DNA of 64,000 bases from AC-32 sp963813435 (GTDB lineage: Bacteria > Actinomycetota > Thermoleophilia > Gaiellales > Gaiellaceae): NCBI GenBank assembly GCA_963813435.1, contig CAWEYY010000002.1:496001-560000 (forward strand), in the 5' to 3' direction. The translations under genes and the position numbers were made by a program. Positions 1 to 8,276 of this stretch are shown in pieces. The notes below the pieces were generated by a model that did no database searches, had not been told where the DNA came from, and was given only the letters and a program-made list of their open reading frames with translations. Within the stretch, counting starts at the first letter, position 1, and every line of letters starts with the position of its first letter.

Positions 1-1111
1 AACGGCGTCAGGGAGGGGTCGACCGCGATCTTCGTCCCGCGCGAGAGGTGGTGCTCGACCCAGCTGTGCGCGACGACGCGCGTGTCGGTTTTCGTCAGCG
101 TGCGCGCGTCTCGGATCGACCACGTGAGCGGGACGACGAGCAGCAGCAGCGTGACCGGTACGAGCGCACGCATCCGGCCGGCGAGCGCGCCGAGCGGCGG
201 CAGCAGGGGAAGGATGTAGCGGTCGAAGTGCGAGCCGAGCGTGCAGAGGTCGATCGCGTAGACGACCACGAACGAGAGGAGGATCAGGTCGGCGCGCTCC
301 CTCCGGACCAAGGCGACGACGACGCCGACCGCGCAGATGATCAGCGCAGGTCCGAGCCCGTGCCAGAGGCGAACGACGAACGCGACCGGCGCGACGTAGT
401 CGTTCTCGAAGCCGAGCCAGCCCTTGTTCGCGAGGCGCTGCACCTCGTACGCGCGCGGGACGGCGCTCGGCAGGTGGACGAGGAAGAACGGGCTCGTCGC
501 GCAGAAGGCAAGCGCCGAGAGCAGCAGGCCGACGACGAGGCGTCGCGGTTGCCGGAAGCCGGCCACGACCAGCGGCACGATCAGCAGGACGCCCGGGTAC
601 TTCGCGCTCGTCGCGAGCCCGGCCACGAGCCCGGCGAGCTCGATCCTCCCGCTGACCGCCAGCGCCAGCACGGCCGCCACGCCGAGCATCAGCGGGATGT
701 CGGTGACGGCCATGCGCGAGTACGCGACCGACGTTGTCTCGACCGCGACGACCGCCGCGGCGACCGCCCCCGCGGCGCCTCCGTACGCGCGGTCTCCGAG
801 CCACCACGAGGCGGCGATCGCGCCGAGGCCGAGCACGAGCACGATGACTCTCGCGTCGAGGTACGAGGGCGAGCTCGCGAAGGCCTGGAACGGCGCGAGC
901 AGGTAGATCAGCAGGCTCGGGTAGTCGAACCAGTGCGGGTCGAGCCCGCCGCCGTGGACGATGTGCCACGCGCGCGGGACGATGCTCTTCTCGTCGGGGC
1001 TAAGAAGCGCGAACGGGCGGCCGTAGGCGATCCCGACGATGCGCAGAGCGGCCGCACCGACGAGGATCGCCGCCAGGGCTACAAGCGGGCCGCCCCAGGT
1101 GCTCTCGGCAC
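1..1111 (-). CDS. Membrane glycosyltransferase, GT39/PMT-like (3' end beyond window)
   Basis: The minus strand reads as a polytopic membrane protein with many hydrophobic segments. An early extracytoplasmic loop carries LLSPDEKSIVPRAWH followed by HWFDYPSLL, the acidic-loop layout of dolichyl-phosphate-mannose-type (ArnT/PMT_2) glycosyltransferases, which move a sugar from a lipid carrier. The C-terminus lies off the window edge. The 5' end is odd. The hydrophobic frame has no ATG, GTG or TTG between an upstream stop and the first membrane segment. A GTG at 1111 opens a short basic N-terminus in another frame, so either one base is missing near 1085 or a CTG at 1076 is used. Family assignment is by motif only. 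Confidence 0.7.
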
Positions 1112-1125
1112 GACGGTCCTGCGTT

Positions 1126-1722
1126 TCAGACCTCGGGCGGCGATTCGCCCACGAGCTCTGCGACGTCGGCGGCTCGAACGATCACCGCGTCAACACCGGC
1201 CCGCTCGAGCTCGGCGATGTCCTCTCTCGTCGCCGCGGGTACATCGGCGATCGCCAGCTTTCCGGCAGGGATGTCCGGAAGGAGGTCGAGCACGCTCTCG
1301 AGTGCCCGCTCCGGCGAGCCGGCCAGGACGACGAGCTCGGGGTCGAACATCTCCAGCGCGTTCTCGAGCTGCTCCTCGTCCTCGACCCTGAGCGCGAGCT
1401 CGAAGTGGTCGTCGAGCTCGGCGTGCGCCCGCTCGACGGCGTCTCCGGAGTCTCCTCCCGCCGACCAGGCGGCCACGTCGAGGACGCAGGCGTCCGCGCC
1501 CTGGAGCCGGTCTGCCTCCTCGCCGCTCCAGTAGAAGAGGACCGGCACCGAGATCGCGTCGCTGATGCGCCCGAGCTCGGTCGCCTGGCCGCTATGGACG
1601 AGGACGCCCTCGGCGCCGTCGGCCTCGGCCCGCTGCGCCGCCTCGAGGCCGTCGACGAAGACGACCACCGAGATCCCGTCGCCCTCAGAGATCGCTTGGC
1701 TGAAGCGGCGGGCTCCGGTCAC
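1126..1722 (-). CDS. Degenerate indole-3-glycerol-phosphate-synthase-like barrel protein
   Basis: This 198-residue protein follows the alternating strand/helix plan of TrpC. Its last third (AGKLAIADVPAATREDIAEL, then GVDAVIV) aligns in style with the final strands of indole-3-glycerol phosphate synthase. The usual catalytic landmarks are not visible: there is no EFKRxSPS segment, no NNRDL segment, and the ESG of strand 8 is replaced by ADV. It is therefore unlikely to make indole-glycerol phosphate; its role is unknown. GTG at 1722 is preferred because a GTG at 1755 lies inside a dispersed repeat. It sits 14 bases upstream of the glycosyltransferase and after the aldehyde dehydrogenase pair, and may be co-transcribed with either. 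Confidence 0.55.
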   Translation of the reverse strand: MTGARRFSQAISEGDGISVVVFVDGLEAAQRAEADGAEGVLVHSGQATELGRISDAISVPVLFYWSGEEADRLQGADACVLDVAAWSAGGDSGDAVERAHAELDDHFELALRVEDEEQLENALEMFDPELVVLAGSPERALESVLDLLPDIPAGKLAIADVPAATREDIAELERAGVDAVIVRAADVAELVGESPPEV

Positions 1723-1746
1723 TGGTCGCAATTCTTTCGCAAAGCG

Positions 1747-1810
1747 GTCACACACGCACGCGTCCTTCGTCGATACGCTCGCCTCGGGGAGGAGGCTGGG
1801 TGCGCCTTAA
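1747..1810 (-). repeat. Dispersed repeat family A, copy A1
   Basis: This copy shares a core with A2 (10397-10460) and A3 (21181-21233): GCCTCCTCCCC, then GAGCGTA, then a G/C-rich step leading to GTGTGTGAC (read on the minus strand). It lies between the stop of the truncated aldehyde dehydrogenase and the barrel gene, and its end overlaps the barrel gene's alternative GTG. Confidence 0.65.
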
Positions 1811-1846
1811 ACAGGGGAGCCCAGGGCAACGGCGGGATCGGCCTTC

Positions 1847-2644
1847 TCAGACGCCGATCGGGTGCCACACTGTCTTCAGCTCGAGGAACCCGGCGATCTC
1901 CCACGGGCTCTGATCGTCGGGCGCGCCCCGGACGACGCGCTTCACGTTCTCGGCCGCGAGCCGCTGGAGCTCCGCGACCTGGCCGTCGGCGCCCGAGACG
2001 TCGAGCGCGTTCACGTCCATGTGGCCGGCGAGGATCGGCGCCAGCTCCTCCTGGTGGCCGGTGAGGATGTTGACGACGCCTCCCGGCACGTCTGCTGTCG
2101 CGAGCACTTCCGCGAGCTCGATCGCCGCGAGCGGGTGCTCCTCCGAGGCGACGGCGACGACCGCGTTGCCGCCGACGATCGCGGGCGCGAGCCGCGAGAC
2201 CAGCCCGGCGAGCGCAGGCTCCGACGGCGCGAGGAGCCCTACAACCCCCGTCGGCTCGGGCACGGTGAAGTTGAAGTAGGGGCCTGCGACGGGGTTCGAC
2301 GATCCGAGCACCTGCGCGAGCTTGTCGGCCCAGCCCGCGTACCAGACGACACGGTCGGTCGCGCGCTCGACCTCCTTCGGCCCGGAGCAGAGCTCGGCCA
2401 GCTCGGCGCGGCGCGCCTCCATCATCTCCGCGATCCGGTAGAGCACCTGGCCGCGGTTGTAGGCGGTCGCGCCGGCCCACTTCGGGAACGCGCCGCGCGC
2501 CGCGCGGACCGCGTCGCGCACATCCTTCCGTGACGCGCGAGCCACGTTCTGCCCCTCGGCCTCGTACGTCCGGCCGGACTCGGAGCGCGGGAACGCGCCT
2601 CCGATGAACAGCTTGTAGGTCTTCTTGACCGGGAGACGGCTCAT
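1847..2644 (-). CDS. Truncated, non-catalytic aldehyde dehydrogenase (ALDH16 C-terminal-like half)
   Basis: At 265 residues this is about half a normal aldehyde dehydrogenase. It keeps the N-terminal part: an FIGGAFPRSESGRTYE start, the WYAGWADKLAQ segment also found in its neighbour, and the cofactor-domain segment ADVPGGVVNILTGH. The catalytic cysteine, the general-base glutamate and the C-terminal third are absent. The ATG overlaps the TGA of the preceding full-length dehydrogenase (ATGA), so the two are translationally coupled. Bacterial ALDH16 proteins have a complete ALDH domain followed by a truncated silent one; the two genes together (489 plus 265 residues) match that architecture cut in two. 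A structural role next to the active half is inferred. Confidence 0.75.
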   Translation of the reverse strand: MSRLPVKKTYKLFIGGAFPRSESGRTYEAEGQNVARASRKDVRDAVRAARGAFPKWAGATAYNRGQVLYRIAEMMEARRAELAELCSGPKEVERATDRVVWYAGWADKLAQVLGSSNPVAGPYFNFTVPEPTGVVGLLAPSEPALAGLVSRLAPAIVGGNAVVAVASEEHPLAAIELAEVLATADVPGGVVNILTGHQEELAPILAGHMDVNALDVSGADGQVAELQRLAAENVKRVVRGAPDDQSPWEIAGFLELKTVWHPIGV

Positions 2645-4110
2645 TCGAACCTCAGGTACGGCTCGAGGCCGTGCAGGCCTCCCTCGCGGCCGAAGCCCGA
2701 CTCCTTGTAGCCGCCGAACGGCGAGGCCGGGTCGAAGCGGTTGTAGGTGTTCGCCCAGATCACGCCGGCCCGCAGGCGCTGCGCCATCGACAGGATCCGC
2801 GAGCCCTTCTCCGTCCAGACCCCCGCGGAGAGGCCGTACGGCGTGTTGTTCGCCTTCTCGACCGCCTCGTCCGGAGTCCGGAACGTCAGCACCGAGAGCA
2901 CCGGCCCGAAGATTTCCTCCTGCGCGATCCGGTAGCTCTGGGCGACGTCGGTGAAGACCGTCGGCACGAACCAGTAGCCCTTCTCCGGGAGGTGGCACGG
3001 CGGCTGGTAGATCTCCGCGCCCTCCTCCTTCCCGCTCTCGACGAGCTCCTGGATCTTCTCGAGCTGCTGCCGCGAGTTGATGGCGCCGACATCGGTGTTC
3101 TTGTCGAGCGGGTCGCCGACCCGCAGGGTCTGGAGCCGCCGCTTGAGCTTCGAGATGACCGGCTCGTAGATCGACTCCTGCACGAGCAGGCGGGACCCGG
3201 CGCAGCAGACGTGGCCCTGGTTGAAGTAGATCCCGTTGACGATCCCCTCGATCGCCTGATCGAGTGCCGCGTCGTCGAAGATCACGTTCGCCGCCTTGCC
3301 GCCGAGCTCGAGCGTCAGCTTCTTGTCCGTCCCCGCGAGCTCGCGCTGGATCGCCTTGCCGACCTCCGTCGAGCCGGTGAAGGCGACCTTCTCGACGTCG
3401 GCTTTCACGAGCGCGGCGCCCGCGCGGCCGTCGCCGGTGACGATGTTGACGACGCCGGCCGGGAGCTCGGCCTGGCGCAGGACGTCGCAGAAGAGGAGGG
3501 CCGTCAGCGGCGTGGTCTCGGCGGGCTTGAGCACGACGGTGTTCCCGGCCGCGAGCGCAGGAGCGATCTTCCACGCGAGCATCAGCAGCGGGAAGTTCCA
3601 GGGGATGATCTGGCCGGCGACCCCGAGCGACCTCGGCGTGCGGTTCGGGAAGGCGTACTCCAGCTTGTCCGCCCAGCCCGCGTAGTAGAAGAAGTGCGCG
3701 GCCGAGAGCGGGAGGTCGACGTCACGCGACTCGCGGATCGGCTTGCCGCCGTTCAGCGACTCGAGCACCGCGAACTCGCGCGAGCGCTCCTGGAGGATCC
3801 TTGCGATCCGGAACAGGTACTTCGCGCGCTCGGAGCCGGGCAGCGACGACCAGCCGTTCTCGTATGCCTCTCGCGCGGCCTGGACCGCGAGCCCGACCTC
3901 CTGCTCGGTCGCCAGGCCGATCTCGGCTAGCGGCTCCTCGCTCGAGGGGTCGATCGTCTCGTAGGTCTCCTTCGGCTCGAGCCACTCGCCGCCGACGAAG
4001 TGGCCGTACCGCTCGCGGATCGTGACGACCTCGCGCGACTCGGGTGCGTCGGCATAGGCCCACTCGACGGGGATGGGCGCGCGATCCTTCTTTCTCTCGA
4101 GCTCGGACAC
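2641..4110 (-). CDS. NAD(P)-dependent aldehyde dehydrogenase (ALDH16 N-terminal-like half)
   Basis: This is a complete 489-residue aldehyde dehydrogenase, which oxidises an aldehyde to the acid with NAD(P). Visible motifs in order are GQIIPWNFP (oxyanion asparagine), the cofactor segment FTGSTEVGK, LELGGKAANVIF with the general-base glutamate, and FNQGHVCCAGSR with the nucleophilic cysteine. The FFYYAGWADKLE segment is typical of ALDH1/ALDH16-like enzymes. GTG at 4110 is chosen because homology starts near there and the open frame above it overlaps the divergent peptidase. It heads a unit with the truncated dehydrogenase. deoC lies just beyond the peptidase, and DeoC releases acetaldehyde, so acetaldehyde or another deoxyribose product is a reasonable substrate (inference). 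Confidence 0.9.
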   Translation of the reverse strand: MSELERKKDRAPIPVEWAYADAPESREVVTIRERYGHFVGGEWLEPKETYETIDPSSEEPLAEIGLATEQEVGLAVQAAREAYENGWSSLPGSERAKYLFRIARILQERSREFAVLESLNGGKPIRESRDVDLPLSAAHFFYYAGWADKLEYAFPNRTPRSLGVAGQIIPWNFPLLMLAWKIAPALAAGNTVVLKPAETTPLTALLFCDVLRQAELPAGVVNIVTGDGRAGAALVKADVEKVAFTGSTEVGKAIQRELAGTDKKLTLELGGKAANVIFDDAALDQAIEGIVNGIYFNQGHVCCAGSRLLVQESIYEPVISKLKRRLQTLRVGDPLDKNTDVGAINSRQQLEKIQELVESGKEEGAEIYQPPCHLPEKGYWFVPTVFTDVAQSYRIAQEEIFGPVLSVLTFRTPDEAVEKANNTPYGLSAGVWTEKGSRILSMAQRLRAGVIWANTYNRFDPASPFGGYKESGFGREGGLHGLEPYLRFE

Positions 4111-4194
4111 TCGCCGACCTAGCTTAGCCTGCCCTGGACGCGGCGCGGCCCGGGGGCTACCGTGCAGCGAGGTAGGCAAAAAGGGGAGGTTTCC

Positions 4195-5226
4195 GTGCGT
4201 CGTAGCATCCTGTTCAGCGTCCTGTTGTTCGTCCTCGGCATCGGCATCACCGCCGCCGCAACGGCCGCAAAGACCGGTTCCGGCGCGTCGACCGGGACCG
4301 GGTCGGTGTTCGTGTCGAACCCCGTCCAGAGCCTCGGTGACGAATCGCTCACCGACCAGAAGGACGCGGACTCGGCGGTTCCGGCAGCCGCGTATCACAC
4401 GGTCGCGCTGACGAACCTCGACGGCAGCGGCTTCTTGCGCGGCGACTACGCGAACGTCTACAGCTCGACCGGGAACCTCGCTTTCTCGCCGACGAACACC
4501 TTCAACTACACGCGCCACCAGGACGAGTTCGAGCAGGTCATGGCCTTCTACTGGGTGACCGAGGCGCAGAAGTACATCCAGAGCCTCGGCTTCGGCTCGT
4601 CGCTACGGCCGATCGACAACCGGCCGCAGGCCGTCCGGATCAACCAGCTCGGCGTGGACAACTCTTTCGCGACCGACCACCCGAAGAACGAGCTGCGGTT
4701 CGGCAAGGGTGGTGTCGACGACGCCGAGGACGCCGAGGTGATCCTGCACGAGTACGGGCACGCGATCCACTTCTCGCAGAACTTCAGCTTCGCCTCAGAG
4801 GAGGCGGGTGCGATCAGCGAGGGCTTCGGCGACTACTGGGCGGTCACCGTTTCCGACGTCGTGGATTCGGCACTGGGCGTCCCCCAGAAGGAGCCGCTCC
4901 CCTGCGTCGCCGACTGGGACTCGACGTCGTACACGAGCACCGTGCCCCACTGCCTCCGCCGGGTCGACCTGGATCTTCACTACCCGCAAGACCTCAACGG
5001 CGAGGTCCACCACGACGGCCAGATCTGGTCGCGCGCCTTGTGGGACATCCGGCAGGGCCTGGGCCACGGGAAGGCCGACACGATCATCCTCCAAGGCTCG
5101 TTCGACTTCCCGGGGACATCGATGCCGGATCTCGCGAACCGGACAGTAGCCGCCGCGCAGCAGCTCTACGGTTCGAGCGCGGCGAAGACGGTGCGGCAAG
5201 CGTTCAAGGACCGCGGGATCCTCTAG
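4195..5226 (+). CDS. Secreted zinc metallopeptidase (gluzincin, M4/M36-like)
   Basis: This 343-residue protein has an N-terminal signal peptide (basic start, hydrophobic core LLFVLGIGI, then an alanine-rich cleavage region). The zinc site is HEYGH near residue 185, with the third ligand glutamate in SEGFGDYW about 25 residues on, the gluzincin arrangement of thermolysin and fungalysin peptidases. It is short for these families and I see no long propeptide. GTG at 4195 is chosen because AAGGGGAGG lies just upstream; an ATG at 4162 would place this ribosome site inside the gene. It is a lone plus-strand gene, divergent from the aldehyde dehydrogenase, ending 6 bases from the deoC stop. Confidence 0.8.
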   Translation: MRRSILFSVLLFVLGIGITAAATAAKTGSGASTGTGSVFVSNPVQSLGDESLTDQKDADSAVPAAAYHTVALTNLDGSGFLRGDYANVYSSTGNLAFSPTNTFNYTRHQDEFEQVMAFYWVTEAQKYIQSLGFGSSLRPIDNRPQAVRINQLGVDNSFATDHPKNELRFGKGGVDDAEDAEVILHEYGHAIHFSQNFSFASEEAGAISEGFGDYWAVTVSDVVDSALGVPQKEPLPCVADWDSTSYTSTVPHCLRRVDLDLHYPQDLNGEVHHDGQIWSRALWDIRQGLGHGKADTIILQGSFDFPGTSMPDLANRTVAAAQQLYGSSAAKTVRQAFKDRGIL

Positions 5227-5232
5227 CCGCGG

Positions 5233-6171
5233 TCAGTCGATCGTGAAGTAGTCCGGGCTCTGGTAGAGGCCGGTCTTCTCCTTTCGCAGCTGCATGAGGA
5301 TGTCGTTGAGGAGCGACGACGCGCCGAAGCGGTACAGATCGGGCGTGAGCCAGTCGACGCCGAGCGTCTCGTGCACGAGCACGAGGTGCTGGACGGCCTG
5401 CTTGGAGGCCCGAATTCCGCCAGCGGGCTTGAAGCCGACACGGCGGCCGGTCTCCTCGTACACGTCGCGGATCGCCTCCAGCATCACGAGCGCGACCGGC
5501 AGCGTCGCGGCCGAGGAGAGCTTCCCGGTGGAGGTCTTGATGAAGTCCGCTCCGGCGGCCATCGCGAGCAGCGACGCGCGGCGCACGTTGTCGTACGTGC
5601 CGAGCTCGCCGGTCTCGAGGATCACCTTCAGGTGTGCCTCGCCCGACGCTTCCTTCACGCGCACGATCTCGTCGTAGACCTTCGCGTAGCGGCCGGCAAG
5701 GAAGGCGCCGCGATCGATGACCATGTCGACCTCGTCGGCTCCGTGCTCGACGACCCAGCGGACCTCCTCGAGCTTGGTCTCGATCGGCGCCTGGCCGGAC
5801 GGGAAGGCCGTCGCGACGGATGCGACCTTGACGCCGCTTCCGCCGAGGCGCTCGACCGCCGTGGGCACGAGGTTCGGGTAGACGCAGAGCGCGGCGACCG
5901 ACGGCACACTTGAGTCGGTCGGGTCGGGCCGCACCGCCTTCGACGCGAGCGCGGCCACCTTGCCGGGCGTGTCCGAGCCCTCGAGCGTCGTCAGGTCGGT
6001 CATGCGCACGGCCAGCTCGAGCGCGAAGACCTTCGACTCGCGCTTGATCGAACGCTTGGCGAGCGTCGCTGCGCGTTCTTCGAGCGCGACCTGGTCGATC
6101 GAGCCGATCCGCGGGAGTCTCGGCTCCAGTGGAAGCTCGAAACCGGCGGGCAGAGCGGGTGCCTGCGCCAT
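5233..6171 (-). CDS. deoC: Deoxyribose-phosphate aldolase DeoC
   Basis: This 312-residue aldolase cleaves 2-deoxyribose 5-phosphate to acetaldehyde and glyceraldehyde 3-phosphate in deoxynucleoside breakdown. The Schiff-base lysine is in ADFIKTSTGK, the second active-site lysine in VGFKPAGGIR, and the acidic segment EVDMVIDRG is typical. About 60 residues precede the classic barrel, so it belongs to the longer DeoC form. ATG at 6171 is the natural start; the longer frame above it belongs to the neighbouring HAD gene. The stop faces the peptidase stop only 6 bases away. The nearby ALDH16-like pair could consume the acetaldehyde. Confidence 0.93.
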   Translation of the reverse strand: MAQAPALPAGFELPLEPRLPRIGSIDQVALEERAATLAKRSIKRESKVFALELAVRMTDLTTLEGSDTPGKVAALASKAVRPDPTDSSVPSVAALCVYPNLVPTAVERLGGSGVKVASVATAFPSGQAPIETKLEEVRWVVEHGADEVDMVIDRGAFLAGRYAKVYDEIVRVKEASGEAHLKVILETGELGTYDNVRRASLLAMAAGADFIKTSTGKLSSAATLPVALVMLEAIRDVYEETGRRVGFKPAGGIRASKQAVQHLVLVHETLGVDWLTPDLYRFGASSLLNDILMQLRKEKTGLYQSPDYFTID

Positions 6172-6197
6172 GTGTGGAGTGTAGCCCCGTCCCCGCG

Positions 6198-6887
6198 CTA
6201 GCCCGACCAGGCCAGGAGCTGCTCCGCCGCGCCGCGGAGGTCCCGGGAGACCGCGTCCGCGCGAGAGGCGTGCTCCTCCGCGGTGCGCGAGGAGGGGACG
6301 AGGATTGACCGGATCGCCGCCTCGTGAGCGGTGTCGACGTCGCGGAGCGTGTCCCCGATCTCGACCGTCTCGGCTGCCGGCCAGCCGTCCGCTCGCTCGC
6401 GCGCGATCGCAACGAGCTCGCCCCTCGACTCGGACTCGCAGCCGAACGCGCCCTGCCCGGCAGGAAAGAAGCGCGCGAGCCCGAGCCGCTCCATCCGTGC
6501 GCGCGCAACCGGCTCGGGGTTGCCCGTGAGAAGCGCGAGGCGGACGCCGCTCGCCTCGAGATCGGAGAGGGCTTCCGCCGCCCCGGGCGCCGCCCGCCAA
6601 AACGACGTGTCGGCGACGGAGAGAAGCTCCAGGTAGCGGCCGGCGAAGGCCGCGCACCAGACCGTCAGGCTCTCGTCGATCTGATCGTCGTCGAGGCCGG
6701 CGTTGTGCAGGACGAGGCGGGCGATCCGCAGGCTCGTCTGGCCCGCGTGGTCGATTCCCGCCATGGGGTCGGCCGACAGCCGCACCGGATAGAAATCCTC
6801 GAGGGTCGGCGTCAGCGCCTCGTCGGCGAGCGGGTCGTGCGAGAGGAACAGCGTGCCGTCGACATCGAAGAGCGCGAGCAGCGGCAT
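6198..6887 (-). CDS. HAD-family phosphatase
   Basis: This 229-residue haloacid-dehalogenase hydrolase begins MPLLALFDVDGTLF, with the nucleophile aspartate in DVDGT. Motif II is LALLTGN and the acidic motif IV is VEIGDTLRD. The helical cap between motifs I and II is of the phosphoglycolate-phosphatase/beta-phosphoglucomutase type. It probably removes phosphate from a small metabolite; the substrate cannot be read from the sequence. Its ATG shares one base with the era stop (TGATG), so it is coupled to era. The open frame extending upstream to 6929 lies inside era and is not used. Confidence 0.85.
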   Translation of the reverse strand: MPLLALFDVDGTLFLSHDPLADEALTPTLEDFYPVRLSADPMAGIDHAGQTSLRIARLVLHNAGLDDDQIDESLTVWCAAFAGRYLELLSVADTSFWRAAPGAAEALSDLEASGVRLALLTGNPEPVARARMERLGLARFFPAGQGAFGCESESRGELVAIARERADGWPAAETVEIGDTLRDVDTAHEAAIRSILVPSSRTAEEHASRADAVSRDLRGAAEQLLAWSG

Positions 6888-7750
6888 CAGATGCCAAGCC
6901 GCTCGAGCATTGCCTCGTCCCGTCGCCACTTCGGCCTGGCCTTGACCTTGAGGTCGAGGAAGATCTGGTGTCCGAGCAGGAGCTCGATCTCCGGGCGTGC
7001 GCGGGTTCCGACCTGCTTGACGACGGAGCCGCTCTTGCCGACCACGATCTGCTTCTGCGACTCGGTCTCGACGAAGATCGTGGCGTGGATGGTCTTCTCG
7101 GTGACCTCGTCGACGACGACCGAGGTCGCGTGTGGGACCTCTTCGCGGGTCAGCTGGAGGACCTTCTCGCGGATGAGCTCCGCTATCTGGACGGCGAGCG
7201 GCTGGTCGGTGCGCTGCTCGCGCGGGTAGTAGAGCGGACCCTCGGGAAGCAGCTCGACGAGGTCGGTGCGGAGGGCGTCGATCCCGTCGCGTGTAAGGGC
7301 GCTCACCGGGTGGAGAGAGTGGAACTCGCCGAGGCGCGAGCCGTTCTGCATCTGCTCGATGACGTGCCCGGGCTTGAGGCGGTCAACCTTGTTCAGCGCG
7401 ATCACGACGGGGAGCTTCAGGCCGAAGACGCGCCCGGCGATGAAGCGGTCGCCGGCGCCGATCCTCTCGCGGGCGGAGAGCACGAACAGGATGGCGTCGA
7501 CGTCATCGAGCGACTGGTCGACCGTGCGCTGCATCCGCTCGGTGAGCGGGTCGAGCGGCCGCTGAAAGCCGGGCAGGTCGACCAGGACGAGCTGGTACTC
7601 GTCGCCGTTCACAATTCCGACGATGCGGCGACGAGTCGTCTGCGGCTTGTCCGAGACGATCGCGACCTTCCCTCCGCAGAGCGCGTTGACGAGCGTCGAC
7701 TTCCCGACGTTGGGCCTCCCGGCGACGGCGACAAAGCCGCTCTTCACCAA
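6887..7750 (-). CDS. era: GTPase Era
   Basis: This 287-residue GTPase acts in 16S rRNA processing and 30S assembly. The P-loop is GRPNVGKST at residues 9-17, the G3 switch is DLPGF, G4 is NKVD, and the C-terminal KH RNA-binding domain contains IVVGKSGSVVKQVG. The start is TTG at 7750 or GTG at 7747; both give the same protein within one residue. A small hairpin (7761-7777) sits 11 bases upstream. It belongs to the conserved phoH-ybeY-dgk-cdd-era neighbourhood and is coupled to the HAD phosphatase. Confidence 0.96.
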   Translation of the reverse strand: MVKSGFVAVAGRPNVGKSTLVNALCGGKVAIVSDKPQTTRRRIVGIVNGDEYQLVLVDLPGFQRPLDPLTERMQRTVDQSLDDVDAILFVLSARERIGAGDRFIAGRVFGLKLPVVIALNKVDRLKPGHVIEQMQNGSRLGEFHSLHPVSALTRDGIDALRTDLVELLPEGPLYYPREQRTDQPLAVQIAELIREKVLQLTREEVPHATSVVVDEVTEKTIHATIFVETESQKQIVVGKSGSVVKQVGTRARPEIELLLGHQIFLDLKVKARPKWRRDEAMLERLGI

Positions 7751-7760
7751 ACCCCCATAC

Positions 7761-7777
7761 CCCCACCCAGGGTGGGG
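7761..7777 (-). promoter_or_regulatory. Stem-loop in the era 5' leader
   Basis: A perfect 7-bp inverted repeat (CCCCACC / GGTGGGG, 3-base loop) lies 11 bases upstream of the era start. There is no T tract, so it is not a typical terminator; it could limit access to the era ribosome-binding region. Confidence 0.4.
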
Positions 7778-7780
7778 CTT

Positions 7781-7837
7781 GCTACCCGCCTCCCTCTGGT
7801 GGGAGCGTAGCCCTCAACTGCGCACGGGTGTGTGACC
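7781..7837 (+). repeat. Dispersed repeat family A, diverged copy A4
   Basis: On the plus strand this reads CCGCCTCCCT, GGGAGCGTAG, then CGCACGGGTGTGTGACC. It resembles A3 in the same orientation but is clearly diverged. A second GTGTGTGACGG follows at about 7851. It lies between the cdd stop and the era start. Confidence 0.4.
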
Positions 7838-7895
7838 TGGTCGTGCCGAGTGTGTGACGGTTTCTCCCTGGCCACGTGGGCGTCGGGGCGGCGGG

Positions 7896-8276
7896 TCAGT
7901 CGAGCTCCCACGTCTCCGGGAGGAGCGCGGCGGGCGTGCACGTCACGATCTCGCCCTCGCTATTGCGGAACGTGACCCGGTCGAGCCGGAACTCGTAGAG
8001 CCATTGGCGGCAGCCGCCGCACGGGGACGCCGTGATCCCGATCGCCTCGAGGTCGCCGGGGCGGCAGCCGCCGACGACCGCGCAGGCAATCGCCGTCTTC
8101 TCCGCGCAGACGCCGAGGGGATACGCGGCGTTCTCCACGTTGACGCCCTCGAACACGCGGCCGTCGCGCGCCAGCACGGCCGCGCCGACGAGGTAGTTCG
8201 AGTACGGCGCGTACGCGCGCTCGGCCACGGCGGTCGCTCGCTCGTACAGCTCCTGGTCTCCCGGGCTGACGCTCAT
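7896..8276 (-). CDS. cdd: Cytidine deaminase
   Basis: This 126-residue enzyme deaminates cytidine and deoxycytidine in pyrimidine salvage. The zinc site is complete: CAEKTA supplies the first cysteine and the proton-shuttle glutamate, and PCGGCRQ supplies the other two cysteines; NVENAAYPLG is the substrate-binding loop. ATG at 8276 overlaps the stop of the kinase-phosphatase gene (ATGA). The length is normal for the homotetrameric form. Confidence 0.95.
   Translation of the reverse strand: MSVSPGDQELYERATAVAERAYAPYSNYLVGAAVLARDGRVFEGVNVENAAYPLGVCAEKTAIACAVVGGCRPGDLEAIGITASPCGGCRQWLYEFRLDRVTFRNSEGEIVTCTPAALLPETWELD

Noticed and set aside
48..1391. Long plus-strand Arg/Asp-rich open frame over the first kilobase, and many similar frames elsewhere
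   Set aside because: They mirror real minus-strand genes in GC-rich DNA; composition is nonsense (runs of R, D, A) and no family motif is seen.
7741..7800. Intrinsic terminator between cdd and era
   Set aside because: The CCCCACC/GGTGGGG stem has no T tract on either strand, so I list it only as a leader hairpin.
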